Source: Lachnospiraceae bacterium
GTDB lineage: Bacteria > Bacillota > Clostridia > Lachnospirales > Lachnospiraceae
Direction: 5' to 3'
DNA length: 64,000 bases
Assembly (NCBI GenBank): GCA_017463255.1
Contig: JAFTPP010000025.1
Span: forward strand, 1-64,000
Part shown: positions 16,917 to 25,845 of the stretch, piece after piece
Numbering within the stretch: the stretch's first letter is position 1
Layout of the letters: each line of letters opens with the position of its first letter
Notes under the pieces: generated by a model
Databases searched by the model: none
Told to the model about the DNA's origin: nothing
Seen by the model: the letters and a program-made list of their open reading frames with translations, nothing else
Program-made: the position numbers and the translations under genes

Positions 16917-18407
16917 ATGAAAAAAAGAGAGATTGCCGGAATGGCGTTATTGCTCATTTGGCTTATGGGCAGTATTGTTGCGGATAAGAAAGTGACAGAA
17001 ACGTCACCAATCAAAACAGATGCAGTGGAAGTAAATACACAGAATGGAATGATTCCGGAGGGCATTTTTGTAGAAGGAATGGATTTGTCCGGAATGAACA
17101 TAGAGGAAGCTGAGACAAAAGTGAAGGAATGGGGAGAAGACTATTTAACCCGGGACTTTACTTTTTTTTATGCTACGGGAAAGGAATTAACGGTAAAACC
17201 CATAGATGTGGGAATCACCCGACAGGAATCAGGGCTCATTAACGAGCTGACAGAATATGGGAATAAAGGGAACGTTGTTCTAAGGTATAAGGTTAAGAAA
17301 GATTTAAGTAAAACTCCTTTAAAGGCCGGTGTGTCTTTTAACGTTAATGAGGAAATACTGAGGGATGTTTTTGCGGAGCAAAAGGAAGTGTGGGATACCA
17401 AAGTGCAGGAACCGTATCTGACACGCGAGAATGGCTACTTTGTGGTGAATCCTGGAACGGAAGGGACGGAATTAGCCATGGAAGCTGCTTTGGCTCAAAT
17501 CGTTGCTTTTTTTACAGAAAATGTGCCACACGAACAATCTTACATGGAGCTTCCGGTGGAAACGATACCTTGCATTTATAGTGAAGAAATGTTAGGTGAA
17601 GTAGGAGATATTCTTGGTAGTTATTCCACTTCCTATAAGACATCGGGGAAAGCCAGAAGTACCAACCTTGAAAATGCGGCTAAAAAAATAAACGGCCGCA
17701 CAGTTTATCCCGGAGAGGAGTTTTCCACCATTTCTTTGATGCTACCTTTTACGGAAGAAAACGGATATATGGAAGCCCACGCATATTCGGGAGGCAGAGT
17801 CATTGACAGTATTGGCGGCGGTGTATGTCAGATATCTTCCACTTTGTATAATGCGGTTCTTTTAGCAGAACTTGAGGTGTTAGAGCGTTATCATCATGCC
17901 ATGATTGTAACTTATGTGCCCCTATCACAGGACGCAACTGTATCGGAAAGCTCGGGACTTGATTTTGTGTGGATGAATAACTTGGATTATCCGGTTTATG
18001 TGGAATGTTATACAACCAAGGGAAAAGAATTAATCGTTAATATTTATGGTGTGGAAATGAGAGCTTCTACAAGAAGAATTGAGTATGTATCAGAGGAATT
18101 AAGCTCCGAATCTGCAAAAGGGGAAGCAATCTATACGGATAGTGAGAAGCCTGCAGGCTTTATAGAGATTCAGGCTGCCCATACAGGGCATACGGCAAGG
18201 TTATGGAAAGTGGTTTATGAAAATGGAAAAGAGACAGGCAGGACTGTGATTAATGAAAGTAACTACCGGAGTGCACCAAGAAGTGCCACGATAGGAACAC
18301 AGACGGATAACCCGGAGGTTTCAAGGATTTTAGAGGAAGCAATTGCCACAAATGATATAGATTACGTTAGGGAAATTGTGCATAAGATTGCTGACGGTAC
18401 CTTATAA
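16917..18407 (+). CDS. VanW family protein with peptidoglycan-binding-like domain
   Basis: This is a secreted or membrane-tethered cell-envelope protein. After a short N-terminal hydrophobic helix (IAGMALLLIWLMGSIVA), residues ~35-150 carry the PG_binding_4 type repeat found before VanW domains (EGMDLSGMNIEEAETKV). The VanW core follows with YSTSYKTSGKARSTNLENAA, GEEFSTISLM, and the hallmark GGRVIDSIGGGVCQISSTLYNA near residue ~300. ATG 16917 is chosen since AAAAAGGAGAATC precedes it; an in-frame ATG at 16878 would add 13 residues without a site. VanW proteins are linked by name to vancomycin-resistance clusters, but in Clostridia most are not resistance genes; the biochemical role is unknown. 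Confidence 0.9.
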   Translation: MKKREIAGMALLLIWLMGSIVADKKVTETSPIKTDAVEVNTQNGMIPEGIFVEGMDLSGMNIEEAETKVKEWGEDYLTRDFTFFYATGKELTVKPIDVGITRQESGLINELTEYGNKGNVVLRYKVKKDLSKTPLKAGVSFNVNEEILRDVFAEQKEVWDTKVQEPYLTRENGYFVVNPGTEGTELAMEAALAQIVAFFTENVPHEQSYMELPVETIPCIYSEEMLGEVGDILGSYSTSYKTSGKARSTNLENAAKKINGRTVYPGEEFSTISLMLPFTEENGYMEAHAYSGGRVIDSIGGGVCQISSTLYNAVLLAELEVLERYHHAMIVTYVPLSQDATVSESSGLDFVWMNNLDYPVYVECYTTKGKELIVNIYGVEMRASTRRIEYVSEELSSESAKGEAIYTDSEKPAGFIEIQAAHTGHTARLWKVVYENGKETGRTVINESNYRSAPRSATIGTQTDNPEVSRILEEAIATNDIDYVREIVHKIADGTL

Positions 18408-18481
18408 TTAGGATGAAGTTCCACTCGACAGAAACTTATTAAAGTGATAAAATAATGGAAATCATTTTTGAAGGTAACGAC

Positions 18482-19465
18482 ATGAGATTAGGTAAGATTT
18501 CCGAAAACGTATTAAAGCGTTCGGTGTTAAAATTAATACAAACTCATAGAGAAGAAGTAATAAAAGGTGCAGAGCTAGGGTCAGATTGCGCCTTTTTTTC
18601 TTGCCCTTCGCAGGATGATATTGTGCTAACTACGGATTCTGTTACCTATAGTAAGAAAAATGCGGGAATGCTTGGGGTACACAGAGTGGCCAATGATATA
18701 GCCGCAGCAGGAGCAACCCCTGTGGGAATTCTTGTAGATATTCTTTTTTCAGAGCGTGACAGAGAAGCAAAGTTAAAGGACATTATGAATCAGATGGAGA
18801 CCGTGTGTGCTAAGCTTAACATGCAGATTATCGGTGGGCATACGGAAGTGACAGGTGCGGTGAATATGCCCATACTTACGGTGACCGGAGTTGGTATTCT
18901 TGAAAAAAACAAGCAACTGACAGCTGCGTCAGTTTGTGCAGGTCAGCATATTGTAATGTCAAAGTATATAGGGATGGAAGGAACGGTGGTTCTTGCAAAA
19001 GAGCATGGAGAACAACTGGTTCAAAGGTTACCTCAGACATTTATTGACAGAGCTGCTGCATTAGAACAACAGTTATCCGTTGTACCTGAGGCTGCCACCG
19101 CCGTTAAGTCCAATGTCAGCTATATGCATGATGTTTCCACAGGAGGAATCTTCGGAGCCCTTTGGGAACTGGCGGAAAGCGCAGGCGTTGGACTCACAAT
19201 TGACTTAAAGGCGATTCCCGTGAAGCAGGAAACAATTGAGATTTGTGAATATTTTGGATACAATCCATATACACTGATTTCGGGAGGCGCATTGCTCATG
19301 GTTACAAGTGACGGACATGAGCTTGTAAAGGTATTGGAGCAGGATGGAATTAAGGCAACCGTTATCGGAACCATTACCAATAGTAATGACAGAATCATTA
19401 TTAACGGGGATGAGAGAAGATACTTGGATATGCCCCAGCCTGATGAAATCTATATGAGCCGATAG
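18482..19465 (+). CDS. AIR synthase/HypE-like ATP-binding protein
   Basis: The protein belongs to the PurM/HypE/ThiL/SelD superfamily, which uses ATP to activate carbonyl or carboxyl groups. Visible signs are GSDCAFFS (the D near the N-terminal metal site), ITTDS-like VLTTDSVTYS, GVHRVANDIAAAGATPVGILVDILFSERD, and the glycine-rich MHDVSTGGIFGALWELAESAGVG. It resembles HypE more than ThiL, but no other hydrogenase-maturation genes are near, so the substrate is open. I start at ATG 18482 (GAAGGTAACGAC before it) instead of 18455, which has no site. It heads a tight run: Lrp regulator, aminotransferase and trmL follow at 53, -4 and -7 nt. Confidence 0.85.
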   Translation: MRLGKISENVLKRSVLKLIQTHREEVIKGAELGSDCAFFSCPSQDDIVLTTDSVTYSKKNAGMLGVHRVANDIAAAGATPVGILVDILFSERDREAKLKDIMNQMETVCAKLNMQIIGGHTEVTGAVNMPILTVTGVGILEKNKQLTAASVCAGQHIVMSKYIGMEGTVVLAKEHGEQLVQRLPQTFIDRAAALEQQLSVVPEAATAVKSNVSYMHDVSTGGIFGALWELAESAGVGLTIDLKAIPVKQETIEICEYFGYNPYTLISGGALLMVTSDGHELVKVLEQDGIKATVIGTITNSNDRIIINGDERRYLDMPQPDEIYMSR

Positions 19466-19518
19466 GCTCGGAAAAACTGCCGCGCATAGGAAGTGCGGAA
19501 GATGAAAGGAGTAATGAC

Positions 19519-20001
19519 ATGAGAGAAAAAATATTATCGATTATCGAAAGAAACAGCCGAATTGATTTAAAAGAGCTTGCGGTTCTTTTAGGAATGGAAG
19601 AAATAGATGTTGTGAATGAAGTTGCAGCAATGGAAGCAGAAGGTGTTATCTGTGGATACCACACATTAATTGATTGGGAAAAAACAACCCAGGAGAAGGT
19701 TAGTGCGTTAATTGAAGTGCGTGTTACCCCACAAAGAGGTCAGGGATTTGATAATATGGCAGAAAAAATCAGTAAATACCCTGAAGTAAATGCGGTTTAT
19801 CTGATTTCAGGCGGTTATGACCTTCTTGTGAGCATTGATGGAAAATCTTTAATGGAGATTTCAAGATTTGTATCTGAAAAGCTGTCTGCCCTTGATTCCG
19901 TATTAAGTACAGCCACACATTTTATTTTGAAAAAATACAAGGATCATGGAACGATCTTTAATAAAAAAGAAGTTGATGAAAGAGAGATGATTACACCATG
20001 A
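19519..20001 (+). CDS. Lrp/AsnC-family transcriptional regulator
   Basis: The 160-residue protein has an N-terminal winged helix (ILSIIERNSRIDLKELAVLLGMEEIDVVNEVAAMEAEGVICGY) and a C-terminal RAM/ACT-like ligand domain (ALIEVRVTPQRGQGFDNMAEKI, then VYLISGGYDLLVSIDGKSL). Lrp-type proteins sense amino acids and bind DNA as octamers. The site GAAAGGAGTAATGAC precedes the ATG. Its stop overlaps the start of the aminotransferase gene by 4 nt, so the regulator and enzyme are made together. The arrangement suggests control of amino-acid metabolism and of its own operon. Confidence 0.93.
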   Translation: MREKILSIIERNSRIDLKELAVLLGMEEIDVVNEVAAMEAEGVICGYHTLIDWEKTTQEKVSALIEVRVTPQRGQGFDNMAEKISKYPEVNAVYLISGGYDLLVSIDGKSLMEISRFVSEKLSALDSVLSTATHFILKKYKDHGTIFNKKEVDEREMITP

Positions 20002-21173
20002 GAAATCCATTGTCCGACCAGGTCGTAGCATTAAAGCCATCGGGCATCAGAAAGTTCTTTGACATTGTAAGCGAAATGAAAGACGCTATTTCTTTGGGTG
20101 TTGGAGAACCGGATTTTGATACTCCATGGTTTATTCGTGATGAAGCAATCCAGTCCTTGGAAAAGGGACGTACCTTTTATACATCAAACTCAGGATTAAA
20201 AGAGTTAAGGGAAGAGATTTGCAATTATTTAAAACGTAAATGTGATGTAGAATATGAACCATTAAAAGAAGTAGTCATTACGGTTGGTGGTTCGGAAGCA
20301 ATTGATATCGGTCTTCGTGCCATGATTAATCCGGGGGATGAGGTTTTAATTCCGCAACCAAGCTATGTGTCCTATGAGCCATGTGCCATTATGGCGGGAG
20401 CAAAGCCGGTTATCATTAACTTAAAGCATGAAAATCAGTTTAGACTTACGGCAGAAGAACTGTTAGAGGCGATCACAGATAAGACCAAATTACTTATTTT
20501 ACCGTTCCCGAATAATCCTACCGGAGCCATTATGGAGCGAAAGGATTTGGAAGCTATTGCAAAGGTATGTATTGAAAAAGATATCTTTGTAATGTCAGAT
20601 GAAATCTATTCTGAACTTACATATAAGGATGAGCATGTTTCCATTGCAAGCCTTCCGGGAATGAAAGAACGTACTATTTTGATTAACGGTTTTTCTAAGG
20701 CATTTGCCATGACAGGATGGAGATTGGGCTATGCTTGCGGACCAAAGGAAATCATTGCCCAGATGACAAAGATTCACCAGTTTGCCATTATGTGTGCACC
20801 GACTACCAGTCAGTATGCGGCAATTGAAGCCTTAAAGAATGGGGATGAAGATGTTCAGGCCATGCGTGAAGCATATAACCAGAGACGCCGTTTCTTAATG
20901 GATGCTTTCCGTGAGATGAAGTTAGAATGCTTTGAGCCTTTCGGAGCATTTTATGTGTTCCCTTGCATCAAGGAATTTGGTATGACCAGTGAGGAGTTTG
21001 CAACCCGCCTCTTGGAAGAAGAGAAAGTAGCAGTTGTTCCGGGAACAGCTTTCGGAGACTGCGGTGAAGGCTTCCTTCGTATTTCCTATGCCTACTCCAT
21101 TGATAATTTAAAGGTTGCAATCGGAAGAATGAAAGCCTTTATAGAGAGATTAAGAGAGAAAAAAGAATGTTAA
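19998..21173 (+). CDS. Class I/II PLP-dependent aminotransferase
   Basis: A cytoplasmic fold type I aminotransferase of 391 residues. The PLP Schiff-base lysine is K234 in INGFSKAFAMTGWRLGYACG. PNNPTGAIM, SDEIYSELTY and the C-terminal FLRISYAYS arginine region are also present. The substrate is unclear; the family includes aspartate and aromatic aminotransferases and the MalY-like group. It starts in the tail of the Lrp gene (ATGA overlap) and ends 7 nt into trmL, so translation should be coupled. The Lrp partner suggests an amino-acid-responsive circuit. Confidence 0.94.
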   Translation: MRNPLSDQVVALKPSGIRKFFDIVSEMKDAISLGVGEPDFDTPWFIRDEAIQSLEKGRTFYTSNSGLKELREEICNYLKRKCDVEYEPLKEVVITVGGSEAIDIGLRAMINPGDEVLIPQPSYVSYEPCAIMAGAKPVIINLKHENQFRLTAEELLEAITDKTKLLILPFPNNPTGAIMERKDLEAIAKVCIEKDIFVMSDEIYSELTYKDEHVSIASLPGMKERTILINGFSKAFAMTGWRLGYACGPKEIIAQMTKIHQFAIMCAPTTSQYAAIEALKNGDEDVQAMREAYNQRRRFLMDAFREMKLECFEPFGAFYVFPCIKEFGMTSEEFATRLLEEEKVAVVPGTAFGDCGEGFLRISYAYSIDNLKVAIGRMKAFIERLREKKEC

Positions 21174-21664
21174 ATATTGTTTTATTTCAGCCGGAGATAC
21201 CGGCAAACACAGGTAACATCGGCAGAACCTGTGTGGCAACCAATACAAGACTGCATTTGATAGAACCCTTGGGATTTAGGTTAAATGAAAAAGAAGTAAA
21301 GCGTGCAGGTATGGATTATTGGGAGCATTTGGATGTGACCAGATATATTAATTACGAGGATTTCCTTGCAAAGAATCCGGGTGCTAAGATCTGGATGGCA
21401 ACAACCAAGGCTAAGCACGTTTACACTGAGGTAGAGTTTGGACCGGATGATTATATTATGTTTGGGAAGGAAAGTGCAGGGATTCCGGAAGAGATTCTTG
21501 TAGAAAATGAAGAAACATGCATCCGTATTCCTATGCTTCCTAAGATTCGTTCCTTGAATCTGTCAAACTCGGTCAGTATTGTGTTATATGAAGCTCTGCG
21601 CCAGCAGAATTTTGCAAATATGCAGATGACGGGTGAACTCCATCATTTGCAGTGGAAAGAATAA
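21167..21664 (+). CDS. trmL: tRNA (cytidine(34)-2'-O)-methyltransferase TrmL (SPOUT)
   Basis: TrmL methylates the 2'-OH of the wobble base 34 in tRNA-Leu species. The 165-residue protein shows all three SPOUT motifs: VLFQPEIPANTGNIGRTC at the N-terminus, FGKESAGIPEEI, and the knotted C-terminus IRSLNLSNSVSIVLYEALRQQ. It begins inside the last codons of the aminotransferase gene and has no strong independent ribosome site apart from the purine-rich AGAGAGAAAAAAG. This is a housekeeping tRNA modification enzyme riding in an amino-acid operon. Confidence 0.94.
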   Translation: MLNIVLFQPEIPANTGNIGRTCVATNTRLHLIEPLGFRLNEKEVKRAGMDYWEHLDVTRYINYEDFLAKNPGAKIWMATTKAKHVYTEVEFGPDDYIMFGKESAGIPEEILVENEETCIRIPMLPKIRSLNLSNSVSIVLYEALRQQNFANMQMTGELHHLQWKE

Positions 21665-21692
21665 ATCACAGCCCTTTGAAAGGAGGCAGCCT

Positions 21693-23588
21693 ATGTATGA
21701 TGGTCATAAAGTAATTGCATTATGTATTGCAAAAATATCCATGGAACGTAATCTGGAATTGATTCAGGCATTTAACGAGGCTGTCTGCAAAGAGGATTAT
21801 AGGCTGTTTGTATACCAGACCTGTTCGGATTTATTTCAGCAGTTAAGAAGTGAAAATGGCGATAAGGCAGTTTTTGACTTGATGGATTTTGACATCATTG
21901 ATGCAGTGGTTATTTTTAATGAGTCTTTTCATGATGATGAATTGGTGGAATGTTTGGTACATACTGCAAACAAGAATCATGTTCCGGTAGTTTCATTAGG
22001 TGTTCCTTTTAAAGGAGCCATCAGCTTAGATTTTGATGATGGTTCGGGATTTGAGAAGATTGTAAGACATGTGATAGAAGAGCATGGAAAAAAAGACACG
22101 ATTTTGGTAGCAGGTCTTAAAGGCGAAGAACATTCAGAGCGGCGTATCGAGATTTATAAGAGAGTTCTTAGGGACAACGGAATTCCGGTTACTGAAAAGA
22201 ATATCATTTATGGTGATTATTGGTATGAACCTACGGAAAGGGAACTTACTAAGGTGATTGCGTCGGGGCATATGCCGGAAGCATTTATTTGTGCTAACGA
22301 TGCTATGGCAATTACTACCTGTGAATTTTTGTATGCCAATGGTTTTTCGGTGCCAAAAGATGTTATAGTAACAGGCTTTGACGGAATACCGGAGTCATTA
22401 ACGAATATTCCGACCATTTCGACCGTTAAATTTGACTGGAAATTAACCTTTGACTGTGTTATGGAAGTCCTTGTCAATATTTTTAACGGTAAACCTGTAG
22501 AGGATAGTTATACCATTCCGTATACATTAGATATCCATTGTTCCTGCGGATGTCCTGAATGTGCGGAGCTACATCGTATTAATCAGACAAAACGTTATTC
22601 AAGACTCAGTGATGCTTTTAACCAGTATCAGTCAGATGAACTTTCTTTGTATGAGATTACGGAGGAAGTGATGACCAGTCAGTCTCCTAAGGAATTTGTA
22701 AAGCATTTGGATAAATTCAAGTTCTGGAATACCTGTATTATGATAAATCCAAGATGCTTTGACGCGATGGTTAATCCTGCAGAAGAAAAAACGGAACAGA
22801 GCTTTGAGGATATCCTGCAGGTTGTGTATGTCAGTGATAACAACGGGCGGTATGATTTGCCTTATGCCATGCCTAAAAAAGAAATGGCACCATTATTAAA
22901 TGAGTGGATTTCCCATAGTAATCCGATTATTTTTTCTTCATTAAGCTTTTATGGGATTCCGGCAGGATACATTGTTTCTTGTTTTACCGCAACGAGACAT
23001 GATTATTGTAAGGTGTTGCAGTACGTGGCATCTATCAATAAGGCAATCGGAAGCTATAGACTTACCAATTATCTGCGCTATACAGCGGACAGCATTGCAA
23101 AAATGGCAATTTCCGATTATTTAACAGGAATCAATAACCGTCATGGATTTTATGATGAGCTTCCTGATTTATTAGGCAAAGCTGCAGGAAAAGAAGTGAT
23201 GGTGGCAAGTATTGATATGGATGGCCTTAAGAGAATTAATGATACATATGGTCATGAATGTGGTGATTTTGCCATTAAAACAGTGTCCGAAGTGGTGAGT
23301 AGCCTTCCGTTTAAGGATTATATTTGCGGACGATTTGGCGGCGATGAGTTTGTGGTATGTGCCATTTGCGAAAAAGAAGTGGCAGATAATGAAAAGTACA
23401 TTGCGGAATATGTTGCCCGTTGCTTACAGGAATTTAATGCAAAGTCTGATAAAGAATTTAAGGTTTCTGCAAGCGTAGGCGCATACATTACTCCGTCCAA
23501 AGATTTCGATTTTAAAGCAGCTTTAAGAGAATCGGATGAAAAGATGTATTTGGTAAAACTGGGACATCCAAACCGCAGAAAAAATTAG
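21693..23588 (+). CDS. Periplasmic-binding-like sensor fused to a GGDEF domain
   Basis: The protein is predicted to make cyclic di-GMP. Its N-terminal ~270 residues match the LacI/PBP1 effector fold (VIALCIAKISMERNLELIQAFNEA, then MPEAFICANDAMAITTCEFLYANGFSVP and VIVTGFDGIPESL) but lack any DNA-binding head, signal peptide or membrane helix, so the sensor is cytoplasmic. A middle region with several cysteines (HCSCGCPEC, residues ~285-295) may bind metal. The GGDEF domain occupies ~470-631, with the intact RFGGDEF active site at R547-F553 and DMDGLKRINDTYGH. ATG 21693 is chosen because AAAGGAGGCAGCCT precedes it; a longer frame begins in trmL. It likely senses a sugar and sets c-di-GMP. Confidence 0.9.
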   Translation: MYDGHKVIALCIAKISMERNLELIQAFNEAVCKEDYRLFVYQTCSDLFQQLRSENGDKAVFDLMDFDIIDAVVIFNESFHDDELVECLVHTANKNHVPVVSLGVPFKGAISLDFDDGSGFEKIVRHVIEEHGKKDTILVAGLKGEEHSERRIEIYKRVLRDNGIPVTEKNIIYGDYWYEPTERELTKVIASGHMPEAFICANDAMAITTCEFLYANGFSVPKDVIVTGFDGIPESLTNIPTISTVKFDWKLTFDCVMEVLVNIFNGKPVEDSYTIPYTLDIHCSCGCPECAELHRINQTKRYSRLSDAFNQYQSDELSLYEITEEVMTSQSPKEFVKHLDKFKFWNTCIMINPRCFDAMVNPAEEKTEQSFEDILQVVYVSDNNGRYDLPYAMPKKEMAPLLNEWISHSNPIIFSSLSFYGIPAGYIVSCFTATRHDYCKVLQYVASINKAIGSYRLTNYLRYTADSIAKMAISDYLTGINNRHGFYDELPDLLGKAAGKEVMVASIDMDGLKRINDTYGHECGDFAIKTVSEVVSSLPFKDYICGRFGGDEFVVCAICEKEVADNEKYIAEYVARCLQEFNAKSDKEFKVSASVGAYITPSKDFDFKAALRESDEKMYLVKLGHPNRRKN

Positions 23589-23590
23589 AA

Positions 23591-23755
23591 TATAGTAAAT
23601 GGTTGAATAAAAAAGAATCATATTCCATTGCGGACACGCTTTCGCTCCAACGAAAACGTAGCGGATACTAAGCTCGGCCTTGCCTTGCTAAGTACCGACG
23701 TTTTCATACGGTCCTTAGTCGGAATATGATTCTTTTTCATTTACGATTTACTATA
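23591..23755. repeat. Large imperfect inverted-repeat element, possible MITE or structured RNA
   Basis: A ~165-nt element starts 3 nt after the GGDEF stop. Its outer arms TATAGTAAAT (23591-23600) and ATTTACTATA (23746-23755) pair; the inner arms, 17 nt each (23610-23626 and 23721-23737), are perfectly complementary. GAAAACGT near 23653 and ACGTTTTC near 23698 also pair, and a nearly symmetrical TACTAAGC / GCTAAGTA lies at the tip. It contains no reading frame of note. The inner arms end in an A-run and T-run, so it could also serve as a terminator in both directions. Confidence 0.75.
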
Positions 23756-23763
23756 TATAGGGT

Positions 23764-23877
23764 TTAGGAAAATGCCAGTAACAGTCCGGCAACAATAATG
23801 CCGATTGCAATTAAATAAGAAATTCCCATCATAATCCGGTTCATTCTTTTTTGTTTTGCCTCTTCTTCGTAATTCAT
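23764..23877 (-). CDS. Small membrane protein, 37 residues
   Basis: Read on the minus strand, this short frame gives an acidic then basic head (MNYEEEAKQKRMNRIM) and one hydrophobic helix (ISYLIAIGIIVAGLLLAF). AAGAGGT is a plausible ribosome site 10 nt before the ATG. It lies alone between the inverted-repeat element and the divergent NhaC gene. The charged head followed by a single helix suggests an integral membrane microprotein; the function is unknown. Confidence 0.65.
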   Translation of the reverse strand: MNYEEEAKQKRMNRIMMGISYLIAIGIIVAGLLLAFS

Positions 23878-24061
23878 ATATTTGTACCTCTTACTTTGAT
23901 GATGTTATTTTTTACAGTTTAGCATAATTACAGGGTGTGGGCAATTGTATATTATTTGTAATGTGTGACGAATTTACTCTTTTCCTGCGAAGAAGAATCT
24001 GTTAAAATAGTGTCGTGTATTTCTTTTACATAAAACTATGATGAAAAATGAGGGAAAAATC

Positions 24062-25705
24062 ATGACAAAGAAAAGATTAGGAATGCTGGCTTTAGTAGCG
24101 GTCATCGTTGCTTTGGCTGTGGTAACTTTCTTGAATCCGGTAGAAGCCGGTGAAGGTTACGCACCAAAGGTTTATTCTACTGTACTGGCATTGTTGCCGC
24201 CGGTTATTGCAATTGGTCTGGCATTAATTACCAAGGAAGTATATACTTCTTTGTTCACAGGTATCGTAACAGGTGCGCTGTTGTATTCTAACTTTAACTT
24301 AGAGGTAATGCTTAATACCATGATGTTTAACGAAGACGGTGGTATGGTATATAAGCTTGCGGATAGTTGGAACGTGGGTATTTTAATTTTCCTTGTTATC
24401 TTAGGAATTTTAGTTGCCATGTTAAATAAAGCAGGCGGTTCGGCAGCATTTGGCCGTTGGGCTTCTTCGCATATTAAGTCAAGAATCGGTGCCCAGCTTG
24501 CTACAATGGTTCTTGGTGTATTAATTTTTGTAGATGATTATTTTAACTGCCTTACAGTTGGTAGTGTTATGCGTCCGGTAACTGACAGACATAATGTATC
24601 GCGTGCAAAGTTATCTTACTTAATTGATGCGACAGCTGCTCCGGTATGTATTATTGCACCAATCAGCTCATGGGCAGCAGCAGTAACATCTTCTGTTCCG
24701 GAAGATTCGGGAATCAATGGTTTTGCTGTATTTTTACAGACAATTCCTTATAACTTATATGCTATTTTAACTCTTGTAATGGTAATTGCCATTGTAGTAC
24801 TCAAGGTTGATTTTGGACCAATGAAGAAGCATGAGACGAACGCGATTGCAGGCGATTTGTTTACTACGGGTGCAAGTGCAGAAGCTGCCACACAGGAAGA
24901 ATTGGGAAGTCCAAAGGCAAAAGTAATAGATCTTGTAGTTCCGGTTATTGTGTTAATTGCAACTTGCGTTTTGGGTATGGTTTACACAGGCGGCTTCTTT
25001 GATGGTGTTGATTTCATCCAGGCATTTGCTGATTCTGACGCTTCCATGGGACTTGTTATCGGCGGTATTATTACATTAATCTTTACATTTATCTACATGA
25101 TGATGAGAGATGTATTAACCTTTAAAGAGTTTGCAGACTGTATTCCGGAAGGATTTAAGGCAATGGTTGCACCAATCCTTATTTTAACTCTTGCTTGGAC
25201 ACTTTCAGGTATGACAAATCTTCTCGGCGCAGATGTATTTGTGGCTGATTTGGTTGGTGGTTCGGCTAGTGCATTCCAGGGATTCCTTCCGATTATTGTA
25301 TTTGCAATTGCAGCGTTGCTTGCTTTTGCAACAGGTACAAGCTGGGGTACTTTTGGTATCCTGATTCCGATTGTAATCGGCGTGTTCCCTTCAGGACAGA
25401 TGATGGTTATCTCAATTGCAGCTTGCCTTGCAGGTGCGGTGGCCGGAGATCACTGCTCCCCAATTTCTGATACTACGATTATGGCAAGTGCCGGTGGACA
25501 GTGCAATCACGTAAATCATGTTGCAACACAGCTTCCATACGTAATTTTAGTTTCCGTTATCTGCTGCGTGGGCTATGCGATTATAGGTGTATTCAATGCA
25601 ATCGGATTATTAAGCATTGCTTGGCTTTCACTTCCAATCAGTATTGTTATTTTGGTAGCAGCATTATTGGTAATCAGAACAAAATCAGGCGGAAAATGTG
25701 AATAG
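24062..25705 (+). CDS. NhaC-family Na+/H+ (or organic acid) antiporter
   Basis: A polytopic membrane protein of about 547 residues with 12 or so hydrophobic segments, matching the Na+/H+ antiporter NhaC superfamily. Characteristic stretches are PPVIAIGLALITKEVYTSLF, VDDYFNCLTVGSVMRPVTD, ATGTSWGTFGILIPI and AGDHCSPISDTTIMASAG. Members exchange protons for sodium or carry amino- and dicarboxylates, so the ion or substrate is not settled. ATG 24062 is chosen since GAGGGAAAAATC precedes it; an upstream ATG at 24038 would add eight residues. It stands alone and ends at a strong terminator. Confidence 0.9.
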   Translation: MTKKRLGMLALVAVIVALAVVTFLNPVEAGEGYAPKVYSTVLALLPPVIAIGLALITKEVYTSLFTGIVTGALLYSNFNLEVMLNTMMFNEDGGMVYKLADSWNVGILIFLVILGILVAMLNKAGGSAAFGRWASSHIKSRIGAQLATMVLGVLIFVDDYFNCLTVGSVMRPVTDRHNVSRAKLSYLIDATAAPVCIIAPISSWAAAVTSSVPEDSGINGFAVFLQTIPYNLYAILTLVMVIAIVVLKVDFGPMKKHETNAIAGDLFTTGASAEAATQEELGSPKAKVIDLVVPVIVLIATCVLGMVYTGGFFDGVDFIQAFADSDASMGLVIGGIITLIFTFIYMMMRDVLTFKEFADCIPEGFKAMVAPILILTLAWTLSGMTNLLGADVFVADLVGGSASAFQGFLPIIVFAIAALLAFATGTSWGTFGILIPIVIGVFPSGQMMVISIAACLAGAVAGDHCSPISDTTIMASAGGQCNHVNHVATQLPYVILVSVICCVGYAIIGVFNAIGLLSIAWLSLPISIVILVAALLVIRTKSGGKCE

Positions 25706-25736
25706 TTTTTCACGATACTAATAAAAAGATAAAGAT

Positions 25737-25782
25737 ACCCTTCTTAGTGCAAAATGATTTGTACTAAGAAGGGTTATTTTGT
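25737..25782 (+). terminator. Intrinsic terminator after the NhaC gene
   Basis: ACCCTTCTTAGTGCAAA (25737-25753) pairs with TTTGTACTAAGAAGGGT (25758-25774) with one mismatch; TATTTTG follows. The long stem and tiny loop make it convincing. Confidence 0.9.
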
Positions 25783-25845
25783 TTACAAACAAGCCGGAAA
25801 TAGAGTAGAATAAATACGGGTATGCAAATTGATGGGAGGTATATT

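Noticed and set aside
16917-18407. Vancomycin-resistance cluster because of vanW
   Set aside because: No vanH, ligase, vanX, vanY or vanRS genes nearby; VanW-domain proteins are common in Clostridia without resistance.
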